Source of the DNA: Pseudomaricurvus albidus
GTDB lineage: Bacteria; Pseudomonadota; Gammaproteobacteria; Pseudomonadales; Cellvibrionaceae
Assembly (NCBI RefSeq): GCF_018863235.1
Contig: NZ_JAHKRS010000001.1
Coordinates: 496,001 to 560,000 of the forward strand
Direction of reading: 5' to 3'
DNA: 64,000 bases
Shown here: one piece after another, positions 45,560-58,006 of the stretch
How the letters are laid out: each line of letters opens with the position of its first letter
How positions within the stretch are numbered: position 1 is the stretch's first letter
Translations under genes and position numbers: made by a program
The notes under the pieces: generated by a model
Told to the model about the DNA's origin: nothing
Seen by the model: only the letters and a program-made list of their open reading frames with translations
The model's database searches: none

Positions 45560-47104
45560 TTACCAAGTCTGGGTAGACTTGAATTTTTCCAGGGCTGCTT
45601 TGAAACCGGACTCAATTTCGTCATTGTAGTTACCGGAATCATTTACTTTCTTCATCAGATCAGCGTGCTCGCTGTTCATGTAAGAAAGCAGGGCGGCTTC
45701 GAAACTGCCGATCTTGGCAACTTCAACATCCTGCAGGTAGCCTTCGTTGGCTGCGTACAGAATGATACCCATCTCAGCGATGCTCAGAGGTGCATATTGC
45801 TTCTGCTTCATCAGCTCGGTTACACGCTCACCGTGATCCAGCTGTGCTTTGGTTGCAGCATCCAGATCGGAAGCGAACTGAGAGAACGCAGCCAATTCAC
45901 GGTACTGAGCCAGAGCAGTACGAATACCACCAGACAGTTTCTTGATCACTTTAGTCTGAGCAGAACCACCTACACGGGATACCGAAATACCGGCGTTCAT
46001 TGCAGGACGGATACCGGCGTTGAACATGTCAGTTTCCAGGAAGATCTGACCATCAGTAATCGAAATTACGTTAGTTGGTACGAACGCAGATACGTCACCC
46101 GCCTGGGTTTCAATGATAGGCAGGGCGGTCAGAGAACCGGTTTTGCCTTTCACTTCACCGTTGGTGAATTTCTCAACGTATTCAGCGTTAACGCGGGAAG
46201 CGCGCTCTAGCAGACGTGAGTGCAAGTAGAATACATCACCAGGGTAAGCCTCACGGCCTGGTGGACGACGCAGCAGCAGGGAGATCTGACGATACGCCCA
46301 GGCTTGCTTGGTCAAGTCATCGTGGATGATCAGAGCGTCCTGACCACGGTCACGGAAGTATTCACCCATGGTAGTACCGGCAAACGGAGCCAGGAACTGC
46401 ATCGCTGCAGGATCGGAGGCCGTTGCGGCAACTACGATGGTGTGATCCATAGCGCCATGCTCTTCCAGTTTACGTACAACAGACGCAATAGAAGAAGCCT
46501 TCTGGCCTACGGCTACGTAGATACACTTAATACCGGAATCTTTTTGGTTGATGATGGCGTCAACAGCAATTGCGGTTTTACCGGTCTGACGGTCACCAAT
46601 GATCAGCTCACGCTGACCGCGACCTACAGGTACCATGGCATCAACAGACTTCAGACCAAACTGAACGGGCTCGTCAACAGACTTACGCTCAATTACGCCT
46701 GGAGCAATTTTTTCGATAGCGTCGGTTTTGGTGTGTCCGATAGGACCTTTACCGTCGATTGGGTTACCCAGTGCGTCAACAACGCGACCCAGCAACTCGT
46801 CACCAACAGGTACTTCCAGAATACGACCGGTACACTTACAGGTTTGGCCTTCTGCCACGCCTTCGTAATCACCCAGTACAACCGCACCAACACTGTCGCG
46901 CTCAAGGTTCAGTGCCATACCGTAGACACCGCCCTCAAACTCGATCATTTCACCGTACATCACGTCTTCCAGACCGTGAATACGAATAATACCGTCAGTT
47001 ACAGAAACGACGGTGCCCTCATTCTGGGCTTTGGCAGAAACATCGAGACCATCGATGCGCTGCTTGATAATGTCACTGATTTCAGAAGGATTCAGTTGCT
47101 GCAT
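45560..47104 (-). CDS. atpA: ATP synthase F1 alpha subunit
   Basis: 514 residues with [78 protein letters not shown] and [16 protein letters not shown]. Non-catalytic nucleotide-binding F1 subunit. Confidence 0.98.
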   Translation of the reverse strand: MQQLNPSEISDIIKQRIDGLDVSAKAQNEGTVVSVTDGIIRIHGLEDVMYGEMIEFEGGVYGMALNLERDSVGAVVLGDYEGVAEGQTCKCTGRILEVPVGDELLGRVVDALGNPIDGKGPIGHTKTDAIEKIAPGVIERKSVDEPVQFGLKSVDAMVPVGRGQRELIIGDRQTGKTAIAVDAIINQKDSGIKCIYVAVGQKASSIASVVRKLEEHGAMDHTIVVAATASDPAAMQFLAPFAGTTMGEYFRDRGQDALIIHDDLTKQAWAYRQISLLLRRPPGREAYPGDVFYLHSRLLERASRVNAEYVEKFTNGEVKGKTGSLTALPIIETQAGDVSAFVPTNVISITDGQIFLETDMFNAGIRPAMNAGISVSRVGGSAQTKVIKKLSGGIRTALAQYRELAAFSQFASDLDAATKAQLDHGERVTELMKQKQYAPLSIAEMGIILYAANEGYLQDVEVAKIGSFEAALLSYMNSEHADLMKKVNDSGNYNDEIESGFKAALEKFKSTQTW

Positions 47105-47140
47105 GCTCTGTTCCTCAATTCCCGTCCGGCACCCGCCGGA

Positions 47141-47677
47141 TTAGGAGTTCATTGCTTCGGCGAGCTTGGTCAAACGACCACGCACCGAACCGTCAATTAC
47201 TGTGTCGCCTGCACGTATCAGGGCGCCACCCAAAATAGCTTTATCCACCGCTGTGGACAAAGTCACTACACGGTCCAGCTTGGCACTCAGTGCCTTCGCC
47301 AATTTATCTTGCAGTTCGCCGGATAACTCAAACGCTGTGGTTACTTCCACATCGACAGTCTGCTCGCGCTGGGCTTTGTGCATCTCAAACAACTGCTGAA
47401 TTTCAGGCAGAAGTGTTAAGCGCTTGTTTTCAGCCAGAGCTTTAACCAGGTTCACACCGCCTTCATTCAGCTCGTCTCCGCAGACATCGATGAAAGCCTG
47501 AGCTTTCTCTTCTGCGGTCAAAGCTGGTGAGAGCAGTGCCTTAACCATACCGTCGTGCTGCGATACAGCAGCCGCGAGAGTTAACATATCAGACCACTGC
47601 TGCAGTTGATCCGCCGCCAGGGCGGATTCAAATGCAGCTTTTGCGTAAGGTCTGGCTAAAGTAGTAAGTTCGGCCAT
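47141..47677 (-). CDS. atpH: ATP synthase F1 delta subunit
   Basis: 178 residues, with [15 protein letters not shown] at the N-terminus and the C-terminal [42 protein letters not shown]. It joins F1 to the peripheral stalk. Confidence 0.96.
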   Translation of the reverse strand: MAELTTLARPYAKAAFESALAADQLQQWSDMLTLAAAVSQHDGMVKALLSPALTAEEKAQAFIDVCGDELNEGGVNLVKALAENKRLTLLPEIQQLFEMHKAQREQTVDVEVTTAFELSGELQDKLAKALSAKLDRVVTLSTAVDKAILGGALIRAGDTVIDGSVRGRLTKLAEAMNS

Positions 47678-47689
47678 GTTTTACCTCAC

Positions 47690-48160
47690 TTACAGTTTGG
47701 CGGCTAACTGGTTTACCAGTTCGCTGTTAGCATTCTCGTCAATGGACGCGCCCAGTACTTTTTCTGCACCAGCCAGCGCCAAAGCCGCAACCTTGCCACG
47801 AAGTTCTTCTTTCGCGCGGTTAACGTCCTGTTCGATCTGTGCTTCAGCCGCAGCCTTCAGACGATCGCCTTCAGCGACGGCCTGACCTTTAGCTTCTTCA
47901 ATAATCTGGTTGGCACGCTTGTTAGCCTGCTCAATAATTGCTGCTGCTTCTTCTTTGGCTTCACGCAGTTGTTGAGTAGCTCGTTTCTGAGCCAGCTCAA
48001 GATCTTTGTCAGCACGATCAGCAGCTTCCAGACCATCGGCGATTTTCTTTTCACGCTCTTCCATAACGGAAATCAGCGCAGGCCACACGAACTTCATGCA
48101 GAAGAGCACAAAGAACGCAAACGAGATCGTTTGGCCAATCAAAGTCAAATTAATGTTCAC
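47690..48160 (-). CDS. atpF: ATP synthase F0 subunit b
   Basis: 156 residues: an N-terminal membrane helix ([18 protein letters not shown]) and a long charged coiled-coil rich in Ala, Glu and Lys. It forms the peripheral stalk. Confidence 0.96.
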   Translation of the reverse strand: MNINLTLIGQTISFAFFVLFCMKFVWPALISVMEEREKKIADGLEAADRADKDLELAQKRATQQLREAKEEAAAIIEQANKRANQIIEEAKGQAVAEGDRLKAAAEAQIEQDVNRAKEELRGKVAALALAGAEKVLGASIDENANSELVNQLAAKL

Positions 48161-48209
48161 ACCGACACCTCTTTGTTCTTTAAGGAAAGGTTATAAAGAC
48201 AGAGGTCGA

Positions 48210-48536
<327 letters not shown>

Positions 48537-48547
48537 TCAATCACGGA

Positions 48548-49474
<927 letters not shown>

Positions 49475-49604
49475 TTAAAAAGTTTTAAAACCCTTCTCTG
49501 CGCTTGAGACACTTCGCAAAGACTGCTTTTAGAACTTTTTAATCAATGATTTTTGGTAGACGACCGCTCGGATTCCCGCCCGTTATCACCCACGTGCAAT
49601 TAAC

Positions 49605-50018
49605 TCATTGTGGCCGACGGCTTACTGCATTTGCCACCAGTATCCACTGCAACACCAGCATGGCGATATAACCACCAAACACTGCCAGCGGCTGGCTGGC
49701 CGGTAACCCCTGAAACACACAGGCAAACCCAACCAGTGTTAATACAAACTTTCCCGCTTCTCCCCGATTGAATGAACGTGCGATCTCCCGAGATGCGCGT
49801 GCTCCCATATGGCGAAAAGCATAAACGGTGAAATAGAGATGTGGGATGACTGCGATAACCCCGCCAGCCAGTATAGACCAGGCGACGACAGTATCGATAA
49901 AACTCCATCCACCACTGATGAACAGCAAAACCAAACTCTGGATTGCAGCAACTCGGTAGATTGGAGGTCGTTTGATATTAGCCAAGGCGACTTCTCTGGT
50001 AACGCTCGTGGCCAACAC
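49605..50018 (-). CDS. atpI: ATP synthase subunit I (AtpI)
   Basis: 137 residues, GTG start with CGGAGAG upstream. Four hydrophobic helices and the pattern GGVIAVIPHLYFTVYAFRHMGARASREIARSFNRGEAGKFVLT are typical of AtpI, which aids c-ring assembly. It heads the atp operon and lies about 150 bases upstream of atpB. Confidence 0.88.
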   Translation of the reverse strand: MLATSVTREVALANIKRPPIYRVAAIQSLVLLFISGGWSFIDTVVAWSILAGGVIAVIPHLYFTVYAFRHMGARASREIARSFNRGEAGKFVLTLVGFACVFQGLPASQPLAVFGGYIAMLVLQWILVANAVSRRPQ

Positions 50019-50082
50019 TCCGCTAGCTCTCCGTTTACCTCATGACACACCCCGCAAAAGGGCATCAAATCAGGCGTCGCGA

Positions 50083-50111
50083 ATTATAGGGTTTAGGCCA
50101 TCGTCAATCAA
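50083..50111 (-). promoter_or_regulatory. Promoter of the atp operon
   Basis: Minus-strand TTGATT, 17-base spacer, TATAAT (perfect -10). The predicted start is about 58 bases upstream of the atpI GTG. Confidence 0.65.
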
Positions 50112-50242
50112 CCTAAATCCGGTGAAGATATCCGTTAAAATCTCCGCATTTCATGGATTTAGGCGGCAAAAAAACGGTATCTTCAGAACCCGGCTCCAGA
50201 TCTAGTGGCTTAAGACAGAGGCGACCACAACATTATCGATTC

Positions 50243-51178
50243 TCAGGGCTTGTATCCCAGGTGATTCAGGATGCCGTCCAATTCGTCCAAACTGTTGTAA
50301 CTGAGTACCAGTTTGCCCTTTCCCTTGGCGCTGTGCGAGATGGAAACCGGAACCCCCACTTTTTCAGCCAGGGCCTCTTCGAGTTTGAGCACGTCAGAAT
50401 TGTTGGGCTTCTCAGCCACCACCACCTGCGGTTGCCCCTGTTGAATCTTGCGCACCAGTGCCTCGGTTTGGCGTACGGACAATCCCTTGGCCACAACCTG
50501 TCTGGCCACATCCCGCTGCTCCGCGGCATCCAGCGACAGCATGGCGCGGGCGTGCCCCATTTCCAGATCGCCGTGCTCCAGCATGGTTTTGACGTCATCG
50601 GTCAGGGACATGAGACGCAACAGGTTGGTGATGGTGGTGCGGGATTTACCCACCGCGTGAGCCACTTCCTGATGGGTCAGTTCAAATTCATCCTGCAGGC
50701 GCTTGAGCGCGAAAGCCTCTTCCATGGGATTGAGGTCCTCACGCTGGATATTTTCGATCAGCGCCATGGCAATGGCGGCTTCATCCGGCACGTCGCGAAT
50801 CACACAGGGGATCTTGTCCAGACCGGCCAACTGGGTGGCGCGCCAGCGGCGCTCCCCGGCAATGATTTCATACTTGTCGGTGCCACTGGCATCTTTGCCA
50901 ATCTGGCGCACCACAATCGGCTGCATGACGCCCTGGCTTTTGATGGATTCGGCCAGCTCTTCCAGAGCTTCAGGGTGCATGTCACGGCGCGGCTGGTATT
51001 TACCGCGCTGAATAAATTCCACCGGTAACTGCGCCAGCTTGCCATCGCGCTGCGCTTCAGCGGTCGCCTCGGCTTCTGAAGTCGATACCGCGGCAATGGC
51101 CTCGCTGGCCTCCGCTCCTTTGGCACCGCTCAACAGTGCGTCCAAGCCGCGTCCCAAGCCTTTTCTTTTTGCTGCCAT
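50243..51178 (-). CDS. parB: Chromosome-partitioning protein ParB
   Basis: ATG 51178 (MAAKRKGLGRGLDALLSG) is the classic ParB start; 311 residues. The CTPase/ParB domain has QPIVVRQIG, YEIIAGERRWRATQLAGL, then ALIENIQREDLNPMEEA and the helix-turn-helix LTHQEVAHAVGKSRTTITNLLRLM. It binds parS and spreads on DNA near the origin. Downstream of parA. Confidence 0.97.
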   Translation of the reverse strand: MAAKRKGLGRGLDALLSGAKGAEASEAIAAVSTSEAEATAEAQRDGKLAQLPVEFIQRGKYQPRRDMHPEALEELAESIKSQGVMQPIVVRQIGKDASGTDKYEIIAGERRWRATQLAGLDKIPCVIRDVPDEAAIAMALIENIQREDLNPMEEAFALKRLQDEFELTHQEVAHAVGKSRTTITNLLRLMSLTDDVKTMLEHGDLEMGHARAMLSLDAAEQRDVARQVVAKGLSVRQTEALVRKIQQGQPQVVVAEKPNNSDVLKLEEALAEKVGVPVSISHSAKGKGKLVLSYNSLDELDGILNHLGYKP

Positions 51179-51324
51179 GGCAAGTGTGGTCCTGTCCGTT
51201 AAAACAATAGGGGTCGATTGTACAATTTTGAATTCAGTGTGGCTGAATTCCACCGGGAAGTGGCCGCCCGTTCAACTGCCGGGGTTTCCGAGAGTCCGGG
51301 CGAACCCGGGGTTCGCCTCAAACC

Positions 51325-52137
51325 TTACGCCTGAGCCGGATTTTCAGCCTGAATAATCTCGTCCGGACGCAGGTTCTCGTTGCGTCTGAGAATTTCTCCC
51401 GCCAGCGCCAGGTAAGCTATCGCCCCCTTGGATTGACGGTCATAGGCCAGCGCCGGCTGGCCAAAACTGGGCGCCTCGGCCAGTCGCACATTGCGCGGCA
51501 CGCAGGTGCGGTAGAGGGCATCACCGAAATATTCCGCCAGCTGGGCAGACACATCGTTGGTCAGACTGTTGCGCGGATCGTACATGGTCCGCAGGATGCC
51601 TTCGATGGTCAAACCGGGGTTCAGTGACGCCTGAATCTGATTGATGGTGTTGACCAGTGCCGACAAACCTTCCAGCGCGTAGTACTCACACTGCATGGGA
51701 ATGATTACGCCGTCACAGGCGGTCAGGGCGTTGACGGTCAGCATGTTCAGCGACGGCGGGCAGTCAATCACCAGATAATCAAACTGATCTTCCAGCGGCG
51801 CCAGGGCACTTTTCAGCAGCCGCTCCTTGTTGTCCATGGACAACATTTCCACTTCGGCGGCAGTCAGATCACCGTTGGCCGGCAGCACGGAGTACTGTCC
51901 GGAAGGCGAGGTCACCAGCGCATCTTCGGCCTTGCAGGCACCGACCAGCACTTCGTAGATGGAGAGATCCAGATCGCTTTTGTCGATGCCGCTGCCCATG
52001 GTGGCATTCCCCTGCGGATCGAGGTCAATCAACAACACACGTTTTTTGGTAGCCACCAGTGAAGCTGCCAGGTTGACGCAGGTGGTGGTCTTGCCGACCC
52101 CACCTTTCTGATTGGCAATGGCGTATTTTTTTATCAA
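51325..52137 (-). CDS. parA: Chromosome-partitioning ATPase ParA
   Basis: 270 residues, starting at TTG 52137 (AGGA upstream) as MIKKYAIANQKGGVGKTTT, with the deviant Walker A. Others: LLIDLDPQGNATMG, YLVIDCPPSLNMLTVNAL and the Soj-type C-terminus. It moves ParB-parS complexes. Confidence 0.97.
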   Translation of the reverse strand: MIKKYAIANQKGGVGKTTTCVNLAASLVATKKRVLLIDLDPQGNATMGSGIDKSDLDLSIYEVLVGACKAEDALVTSPSGQYSVLPANGDLTAAEVEMLSMDNKERLLKSALAPLEDQFDYLVIDCPPSLNMLTVNALTACDGVIIPMQCEYYALEGLSALVNTINQIQASLNPGLTIEGILRTMYDPRNSLTNDVSAQLAEYFGDALYRTCVPRNVRLAEAPSFGQPALAYDRQSKGAIAYLALAGEILRRNENLRPDEIIQAENPAQA

Positions 52138-52219
52138 GTCAGTGTCCTGCTCAAGAGAGTCCTGCGTAAATCACAGGCTACCCGGGCGAAACCGGTCAGT
52201 CTGCCAGGTGGACACCGAA

Positions 52220-52867
52220 TCAGGGGGTCAACACCAACAGATGACGTTCACCTTCTTCACGGGGAACCTGCAGGGGATAAGATTGGGAAACCTTATAGTT
52301 TTTTTCCAGTGCGCTCAACTCATCTGTGGGGTAGATGCCCTTCATGGCGTAAAAAACTCCTCCCTCGGCCAGCAGATGATGACAGCCGTCGGTCATATCC
52401 TTGAGACTGGCGAAAGCGCGACTGATCACGGCATCAAAGGGCTCATCGGGCTGGAAGGCTTCCACGCGACGGTTTTCAACCTGAACATTGTCCAGTTTCA
52501 ACTGGGTTTTCACCTGAAACAGAAAACGCGCTTTTTTGCCGTTGCTGTCGAGCAGGGTAAACCGCTTTTGCGGAAACAGGATCGCCAGCGGAATACCCGG
52601 CAGGCCACCGCCGGTGCCCACGTCGATGAGATGATCGGCCTCGATGTGAGGCGCAACACTCAGGCTGTCGAGCAGATGGCGATCCAGCTGCGACTCGATG
52701 TCGCGGATCGCCGACAGGTTGTAGGTTTTGTTCCACTTGTGGAACAACTCCAGATAATCCAGCATCAGCCCGGCCTGTGCGTCACTCACCGCCACGCCCA
52801 TGGCCCCGGCACCGTCGAGCAGCCGCTGCACCAGCGGTGCGCGGTCGATAGTTACAGCTGAACTCAT
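52220..52867 (-). CDS. rsmG: 16S rRNA (guanine527-N7)-methyltransferase RsmG
   Basis: 215 residues. [29 protein letters not shown], then AdoMet motif [19 protein letters not shown] and [11 protein letters not shown]. It overlaps mnmG by 4 bases (ATGA), a classic mnmG-rsmG operon. Confidence 0.97.
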   Translation of the reverse strand: MSSAVTIDRAPLVQRLLDGAGAMGVAVSDAQAGLMLDYLELFHKWNKTYNLSAIRDIESQLDRHLLDSLSVAPHIEADHLIDVGTGGGLPGIPLAILFPQKRFTLLDSNGKKARFLFQVKTQLKLDNVQVENRRVEAFQPDEPFDAVISRAFASLKDMTDGCHHLLAEGGVFYAMKGIYPTDELSALEKNYKVSQSYPLQVPREEGERHLLVLTP

Positions 52868-54753
52868 ACGGCGGCCTGCTTACTCAGCAAACCGTGTTTT
52901 TTCAGGTAGATCAGCAGCAGCGATACCGCCGCCGGAGTCACCCCCTGAATGCGTGAGGCCCGAGCCAGAGTTTCGGGACGTCCTTCGGTGAGTTTTTGTT
53001 TCACCTCGTTGGACAGGCCCTCCACCACACTGTAATCAAACTCTGCCGGAATCACAGTGTTTTCGTGCTGGCGCAGTCGGTTGATGTCCTCTTGCTGGCG
53101 GTCAATGTAACCCGCGTACTTCACATCAATCTCGACCTGTTCACGCACCTGCGGGTTCTCAGTCGGCTCACCTTTCAGACCACCAACGTCGGCGTAGGTG
53201 AGCTCCGGACGCTTGAGCAGATCGTGCAAACTGTACTCGCGGGTCAGCGGCGACTTCAGACGATCCACCAGAGAGTCCGCTTCGGCACTGCCCGCCTGAA
53301 TCCAGGTGTCTTTGAGGCGCTGTTGCTCCAGGGCAATGGCTTCGCGCTTGTCACAGAAGGCCTTCCAGCGCACATCGTCCACCAGTCCCAGATTGCGACC
53401 CTGTTCGGTCAGGCGCAGATCGGCGTTGTCTTCGCGCAGCATCAAACGGTATTCCGCACGACTGGTGAACATGCGGTAGGGCTCACGGGTGCCCATGGTG
53501 ATCAGATCATCCACCAGCACGCCGATGTAGGCCTCGTCGCGGCGAGGGGTCCAGGACTCCTTGCCTTGCGCCATCAGCGAAGCGTTGGTTCCTGCCAGTA
53601 ATCCCTGGGCACCGGCCTCTTCGTAGCCGGTGGTGCCGTTGATCTGTCCGGCGAAAAACAGACCGTGGATAAACTTGTTTTCCAGGCTGTACTTCAGGTC
53701 CCGCGGATCAAAGAAATCGTACTCGATGGCGTAGCCCGGACGCGTGATGTGGGCGTTTTCAAACCCCACGATGGAGCGCACCAGCTCAAACTGCACATCG
53801 AATGGCAGGCTGGTGGAAATCCCGTTGGGGTAGAGCTCATGGGTGGTCAGCCCCTCGGGCTCAATGAAGACCTGGTGCGAATCCTTGTCGGCGAAGCGGT
53901 GAACCTTGTCTTCCACCGACGGACAATAGCGCGGGCCGATACCGTCGATCACCCCGGTGTACATGGGCGAGCGATCCAGCCCCTTGTGAATGATTTCATG
54001 GGTTCGGGCGTTGGTATGGGTAATCCAGCAACACACCTGCTCGGGGTGATCTTCCACTTTGCCCAGATAGGACATGACCGGCAGCGGGGTATCGCCGTAC
54101 TGTTTTTCCAGATTCTCAAAATTCACACTGCGGGCGTCGATACGCGGCGGCGTGCCGGTTTTCAGGCGATCGACGGTCAGCGGCAGTTCGCGCAGGCGAT
54201 CGGCCAGGGCGATCGAAGGCGGATCCCCGGCGCGGCCACCGGAATGATTTTGCAAACCGATGTGAATCTTGCCCCCCAGGAAGGTGCCCACGGTCAAGAC
54301 CACCGTCGGCGCATAGAATTTCAGTCCCATTTGGGTGACGACACCACGCACGGTATCACCTTCGATAATCAGATCGTCCGCAGCCTGCTGGAAAATATCC
54401 AGATTGGGCTGGTTTTCCAGAATCTCGCGAATAGCCGCTTTGTACAGTGCGCGATCCGCCTGGGCACGGGTAGCCCGCACTGCGGGCCCTTTGCGGGCAT
54501 TCAGCGTGCGAAACTGAATACCGCCCTTGTCGGTGGCAACAGCCATGGCTCCACCGAGGGCGTCGATTTCTTTCACCAGATGGCTTTTGCCAATGCCGCC
54601 AATGGCGGGGTTACAGCTCATCTGTCCCAGGGTGTCGATGTTGTGAGTGAGCAGCAGAGTGCGCGAACCCATTCTTGCCGCGGCAAGGGAAGCTTCGGTA
54701 CCGGCATGACCACCACCAATCACAATCACATCATAGCGTTGCGAGTAATCCAT
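52864..54753 (-). CDS. mnmG: tRNA U34 carboxymethylaminomethyltransferase subunit MnmG (GidA)
   Basis: ATG 54753 ([22 protein letters not shown]) gives 629 residues, the E. coli length. FAD motif GGGHAGTEA, catalytic region [29 protein letters not shown] and C-terminal [22 protein letters not shown]. It works with MnmE to modify U34 of tRNA. Confidence 0.97.
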   Translation of the reverse strand: MDYSQRYDVIVIGGGHAGTEASLAAARMGSRTLLLTHNIDTLGQMSCNPAIGGIGKSHLVKEIDALGGAMAVATDKGGIQFRTLNARKGPAVRATRAQADRALYKAAIREILENQPNLDIFQQAADDLIIEGDTVRGVVTQMGLKFYAPTVVLTVGTFLGGKIHIGLQNHSGGRAGDPPSIALADRLRELPLTVDRLKTGTPPRIDARSVNFENLEKQYGDTPLPVMSYLGKVEDHPEQVCCWITHTNARTHEIIHKGLDRSPMYTGVIDGIGPRYCPSVEDKVHRFADKDSHQVFIEPEGLTTHELYPNGISTSLPFDVQFELVRSIVGFENAHITRPGYAIEYDFFDPRDLKYSLENKFIHGLFFAGQINGTTGYEEAGAQGLLAGTNASLMAQGKESWTPRRDEAYIGVLVDDLITMGTREPYRMFTSRAEYRLMLREDNADLRLTEQGRNLGLVDDVRWKAFCDKREAIALEQQRLKDTWIQAGSAEADSLVDRLKSPLTREYSLHDLLKRPELTYADVGGLKGEPTENPQVREQVEIDVKYAGYIDRQQEDINRLRQHENTVIPAEFDYSVVEGLSNEVKQKLTEGRPETLARASRIQGVTPAAVSLLLIYLKKHGLLSKQAAV

Positions 54754-54783
54754 AAACATTCTCTCAGAGACAGGCGAACCCAA

Positions 54784-55466
54784 GATGACGACCCAGTCAA
54801 ACAGGCTGCGGATTCAAAAGGGCGCACATTATATGTTGGGAAAGTCTGTTGTTCAAAATTTCGTCGAATTATTTTTGATTTCAAACTTATACAAATAAAT
54901 AGAATAAAAATATATATAGATAGATTAGATAAGTAAGTATGTAGTTGTTGTTATATATAGTGAGGCACTTTTCAGTGGATAACCCTAAAAAGTTCAATAT
55001 AAACATAGGGTTACGACAAGTATAAACACGGTACCCTAACGGTATTAGCTGACCGAAAGCTGCTGAGAAGCTGGAGACAGAAAGGTGACTTATGCACAGA
55101 AGGAGTGGGATGCTCGGTTATCCCCAATTTCATGCCCGGTTTTTACTCACGCAATCCCCGTGCTTTTCCACAGGCAAACTGAAATTCCCCTGTATAAGTG
55201 ACTCAAATCACTTAATTTTCATTAACTTAGGGGATAAACCTGTGAGTAATTGTGGATAACCTATGTAAGTGGTGTGAAAACGTACAACTCAAAGAGATTC
55301 TGAGGTATACACACAGTGTAGTTCATCCATGAAGATTTTCGGGAGACTGCTGGTGGTATCCTGTCGAACTGCATTAGTCTGGCAAGTTTTTGGCAATCAG
55401 AAATGGTGATTGGGGGAGTTATGGAAGTGGTCATGGATCAACAGCTACAGGGAAGAGGGCTGAATC
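54784..55466. other. Candidate origin region A (mnmG-ACR3 intergenic, DnaA boxes and AT-rich tract)
   Basis: 683 bases without a gene. At 54840-54960 an AT-rich tract contains repeated TAG/GATA-like steps (54910-54960). DnaA-box-like sites follow: AGTGGATAA (54974-54982), TTATGCACA (55090-55098), TTATCCCCA (55118-55126), TTTTCCACA (55164-55172), TGTGGATAA (55251-55259), GTATACACA (55305-55313). This resembles the E. coli-type mnmG-linked oriC. It competes with region B beside dnaA. Confidence 0.6.
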
Positions 55467-56498
55467 ATGGGGTTATTTGAACGCTATCTGTCCGTATGGG
55501 TGGGCCTGTGTATTGTCACCGGGGTGTTGCTGGGCAATACAGTGCCGGGGTTATTCACCCATATAGCCGCCATTGAGTACGCCCACGTCAATCTGGTGGT
55601 GGCGGTGCTGATCTGGCTGATGATCTACCCCATGATGATCCAGATTGATTTCGCGTCGCTTAAGGATGTGGGCAAGAAACCCAGAGGGCTGATACTGACG
55701 CTGGTGGTGAACTGGCTGATCAAGCCCTTCACCATGGCTCTGCTGGGCTGGTTGTTCTTTAAGGGGCTGTTTGCCGACTGGGTCGATCCTCAGTCCGCAG
55801 AGGAGTATATCGCCGGGATGATCCTGCTGGGCGTGGCGCCCTGTACGGCCATGGTGTTCGTCTGGAGTCAGCTGACCAGGGGAGATCCCAATTACACGCT
55901 GGTGCAGGTCTCTATCAACGACATCATCATGATTTTCGCCTTCGCCCCCATTACCGCATTTTTGCTGGGCATCAGTGATATTCAGGTACCCTGGGAAACT
56001 CTGTTGCTGTCTGTGGTGCTCTATGTGGTGTTGCCGCTGCTGGCCGGCGCGATAACCCGCCAGCGACTGGATCGCAATCAGGGGGTGGGGGAGGCCGGTG
56101 ATCACCGCCGTCTGAATGTGTTTGTGGCCAGGCTCAAGCCCTGGTCGATCATCGGCTTGCTGGCAACGGTGGTGCTGTTATTTGCCTTTCAGGCCCAGAC
56201 GTTACTGGAGCAGCCCTTTATCATCGTGCTGATTGCCATTCCGCTGTTGATTCAAACCTACGGCATCTTTGCCATTGCTTACCTGGCGGCCAAAAAGCTT
56301 CGGCTTCCCCACAATGTGGCGGCTCCCGCCTGCTTGATTGGCACGTCCAACTTTTTTGAGCTGGCCGTGGCGGTGGCGATTTCCCTGTTTGGTCTTCACT
56401 CGGGCGCGGCACTGGCGACGGTGGTCGGCGTGCTGGTGGAAGTGCCGGTGATGCTGTCACTGGTGTGGTTTGTGAATCGAACCCGGCAGTGGTTTTAG
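55467..56498 (+). CDS. ACR3-family arsenite efflux permease
   Basis: 343 residues, about ten membrane helices, starting [23 protein letters not shown], with the ACR3 features [36 protein letters not shown] (conserved Cys) and [23 protein letters not shown]3 exports arsenite or antimonite. No arsR, arsC or arsH is adjacent, which is unusual. GAAGAGGG precedes the ATG. Confidence 0.9.
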   Translation: MGLFERYLSVWVGLCIVTGVLLGNTVPGLFTHIAAIEYAHVNLVVAVLIWLMIYPMMIQIDFASLKDVGKKPRGLILTLVVNWLIKPFTMALLGWLFFKGLFADWVDPQSAEEYIAGMILLGVAPCTAMVFVWSQLTRGDPNYTLVQVSINDIIMIFAFAPITAFLLGISDIQVPWETLLLSVVLYVVLPLLAGAITRQRLDRNQGVGEAGDHRRLNVFVARLKPWSIIGLLATVVLLFAFQAQTLLEQPFIIVLIAIPLLIQTYGIFAIAYLAAKKLRLPHNVAAPACLIGTSNFFELAVAVAISLFGLHSGAALATVVGVLVEVPVMLSLVWFVNRTRQWF

Positions 56499-56501
56499 GG
56501 A

Positions 56502-57887
56502 TTACTTGCCAATACAGAAGCTGGAGAAAATCCGGCCCAGCAATTCGTCGGGGGTAAAGTCGCCGGTGATTTCCCCCAGCGCGTTCTGCGCCTGACGCAG
56601 GTCTTCGGCCAGCAGCTCACCGGCTCCCAGTGACAGCAATTGATCCTGCCCGGTGACCAGCAGGGTCTCGGCGCGGGACAGTGCATCCAGGTGGCGGCGG
56701 CGGGCGGTGTAGCCACCCTCAGTGGTGCCGGTAAAGCCCATGCAGGCTTTCAGGTGTTCGCGCAGTTGATCGACCCCCTCGCCGGATTTGGCGGACAGGG
56801 CAATCACCGGGTGATCGGCGGCCTGTTCAGTTCCGTTGGCAACCGGCTTGAGGTCGCATTTGTTGAGAACCAGAGTCAGGTGCGAGGTATCTTTCAGCTC
56901 CCCCACAAACTCCGGCCAGATGTCGGCGGCATGGGTGTTGTCGGTGGTGGTGGCGTCGACCACCATCAATATCCGGTCGGCGCGGTGGATTTCCTGCCAG
57001 GCGCGCTCGATGCCGATCTGTTCCACTTCGTCCGGGCTCTCCCGCAAACCGGCGGTGTCGATGATGTGCAGCGGCATGCCGTCGATGTGGATATGCTCGC
57101 GCAGCACATCGCGGGTGGTGCCTTCGATGTGAGTCACAATGGCGCTGTCGCGGCCGGAGAGGGCATTGAGCAGGCTGGACTTGCCGGCGTTGGGCCGTCC
57201 GGCGATCACTACCTGCATGCCCTCGCGCATGATCGAACCCTGTCGGGCTTCGTTTTTGACCCGCTGTAACTGATCCAGAATCCCCTGCAGGTCTCCGGCG
57301 ACCTTGCCGTCGCCGAGAAAATCGATTTCTTCTTCCGGAAAATCAATGGCGGCTTCCACGTAGATCCGCAATTGAATCAGCGCTTCGACCAATGCGTGAA
57401 TTTCTTTGGAAAAGGCCCCCTGCAGCGAGTGAACTGCGTTGCGGGCGGCCTGTTCGGAAGAGGCCTCAATCAGATCGGCGATGGCCTCCGCCTGGGCCAG
57501 ATCCATCTTGTCATTGAGAAAGGCGCGCTCGGAAAACTCCCCCGGGTTGGCAATGCGTGCACCCAGTTCGGTCACCCGGCGCAACAGGCAGTCGAGAATG
57601 ATCGGGCCGCCGTGTCCCTGCAGCTCCAGCACGTCTTCCCCGGTAAAGGAGTTGGGACCGGGGAAGAAGATCGCCAGACCTTCATCAATGGCATCTCCGC
57701 TGTCATCCAGAAACGCGCCATAGTGGGCCATGCGCGGCGTCAGCGGGCGACCGGTAATGGTTTCTGCCAAAGATTTCGCCCGGGCACCGGAGACTCGTAC
57801 GATGCCCACACCGCCTTTCCCGGGAGGGGTGGCAATGGCGGCGATGGTATCCGTATTGAAGGCGCTGGAAGTTGGGGTGTCTGACAT
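56502..57887 (-). CDS. mnmE: tRNA modification GTPase MnmE (TrmE)
   Basis: 461 residues: N-terminal [21 protein letters not shown], the helical domain, GTPase G1 [36 protein letters not shown] and the C-terminal CIGK essential for catalysis. It partners MnmG in U34 modification. Confidence 0.97.
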   Translation of the reverse strand: MSDTPTSSAFNTDTIAAIATPPGKGGVGIVRVSGARAKSLAETITGRPLTPRMAHYGAFLDDSGDAIDEGLAIFFPGPNSFTGEDVLELQGHGGPIILDCLLRRVTELGARIANPGEFSERAFLNDKMDLAQAEAIADLIEASSEQAARNAVHSLQGAFSKEIHALVEALIQLRIYVEAAIDFPEEEIDFLGDGKVAGDLQGILDQLQRVKNEARQGSIMREGMQVVIAGRPNAGKSSLLNALSGRDSAIVTHIEGTTRDVLREHIHIDGMPLHIIDTAGLRESPDEVEQIGIERAWQEIHRADRILMVVDATTTDNTHAADIWPEFVGELKDTSHLTLVLNKCDLKPVANGTEQAADHPVIALSAKSGEGVDQLREHLKACMGFTGTTEGGYTARRRHLDALSRAETLLVTGQDQLLSLGAGELLAEDLRQAQNALGEITGDFTPDELLGRIFSSFCIGK

Positions 57888-57952
57888 GCAATGACTACTC
57901 TGTTCTATAACGACTCGGGAAAAGAGGAAGGGCTATCGGCATTATAACCAAA

Positions 57953-57982
57953 AAAGGCCAACCCCTTGCGGAGCTGACCTTT
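57953..57982 (-). terminator. Intrinsic terminator after yidC
   Basis: Ten-base arms (AAAGGTCAGC with GTTGGCCTTT, including G-T pairs) followed by a T-run on the minus strand. It separates the rpmH-yidC transcript from mnmE. Confidence 0.7.
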
Positions 57983-58006
57983 GGCGTACTGAAGTCACGC
58001 AGGATA

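Noticed and set aside
55329-55409. 26-codon frame MKIFGRLLVV... upstream of the ACR3 gene
   Set aside because: Too short, no clear ribosome site or known match; it sits in the candidate origin region.
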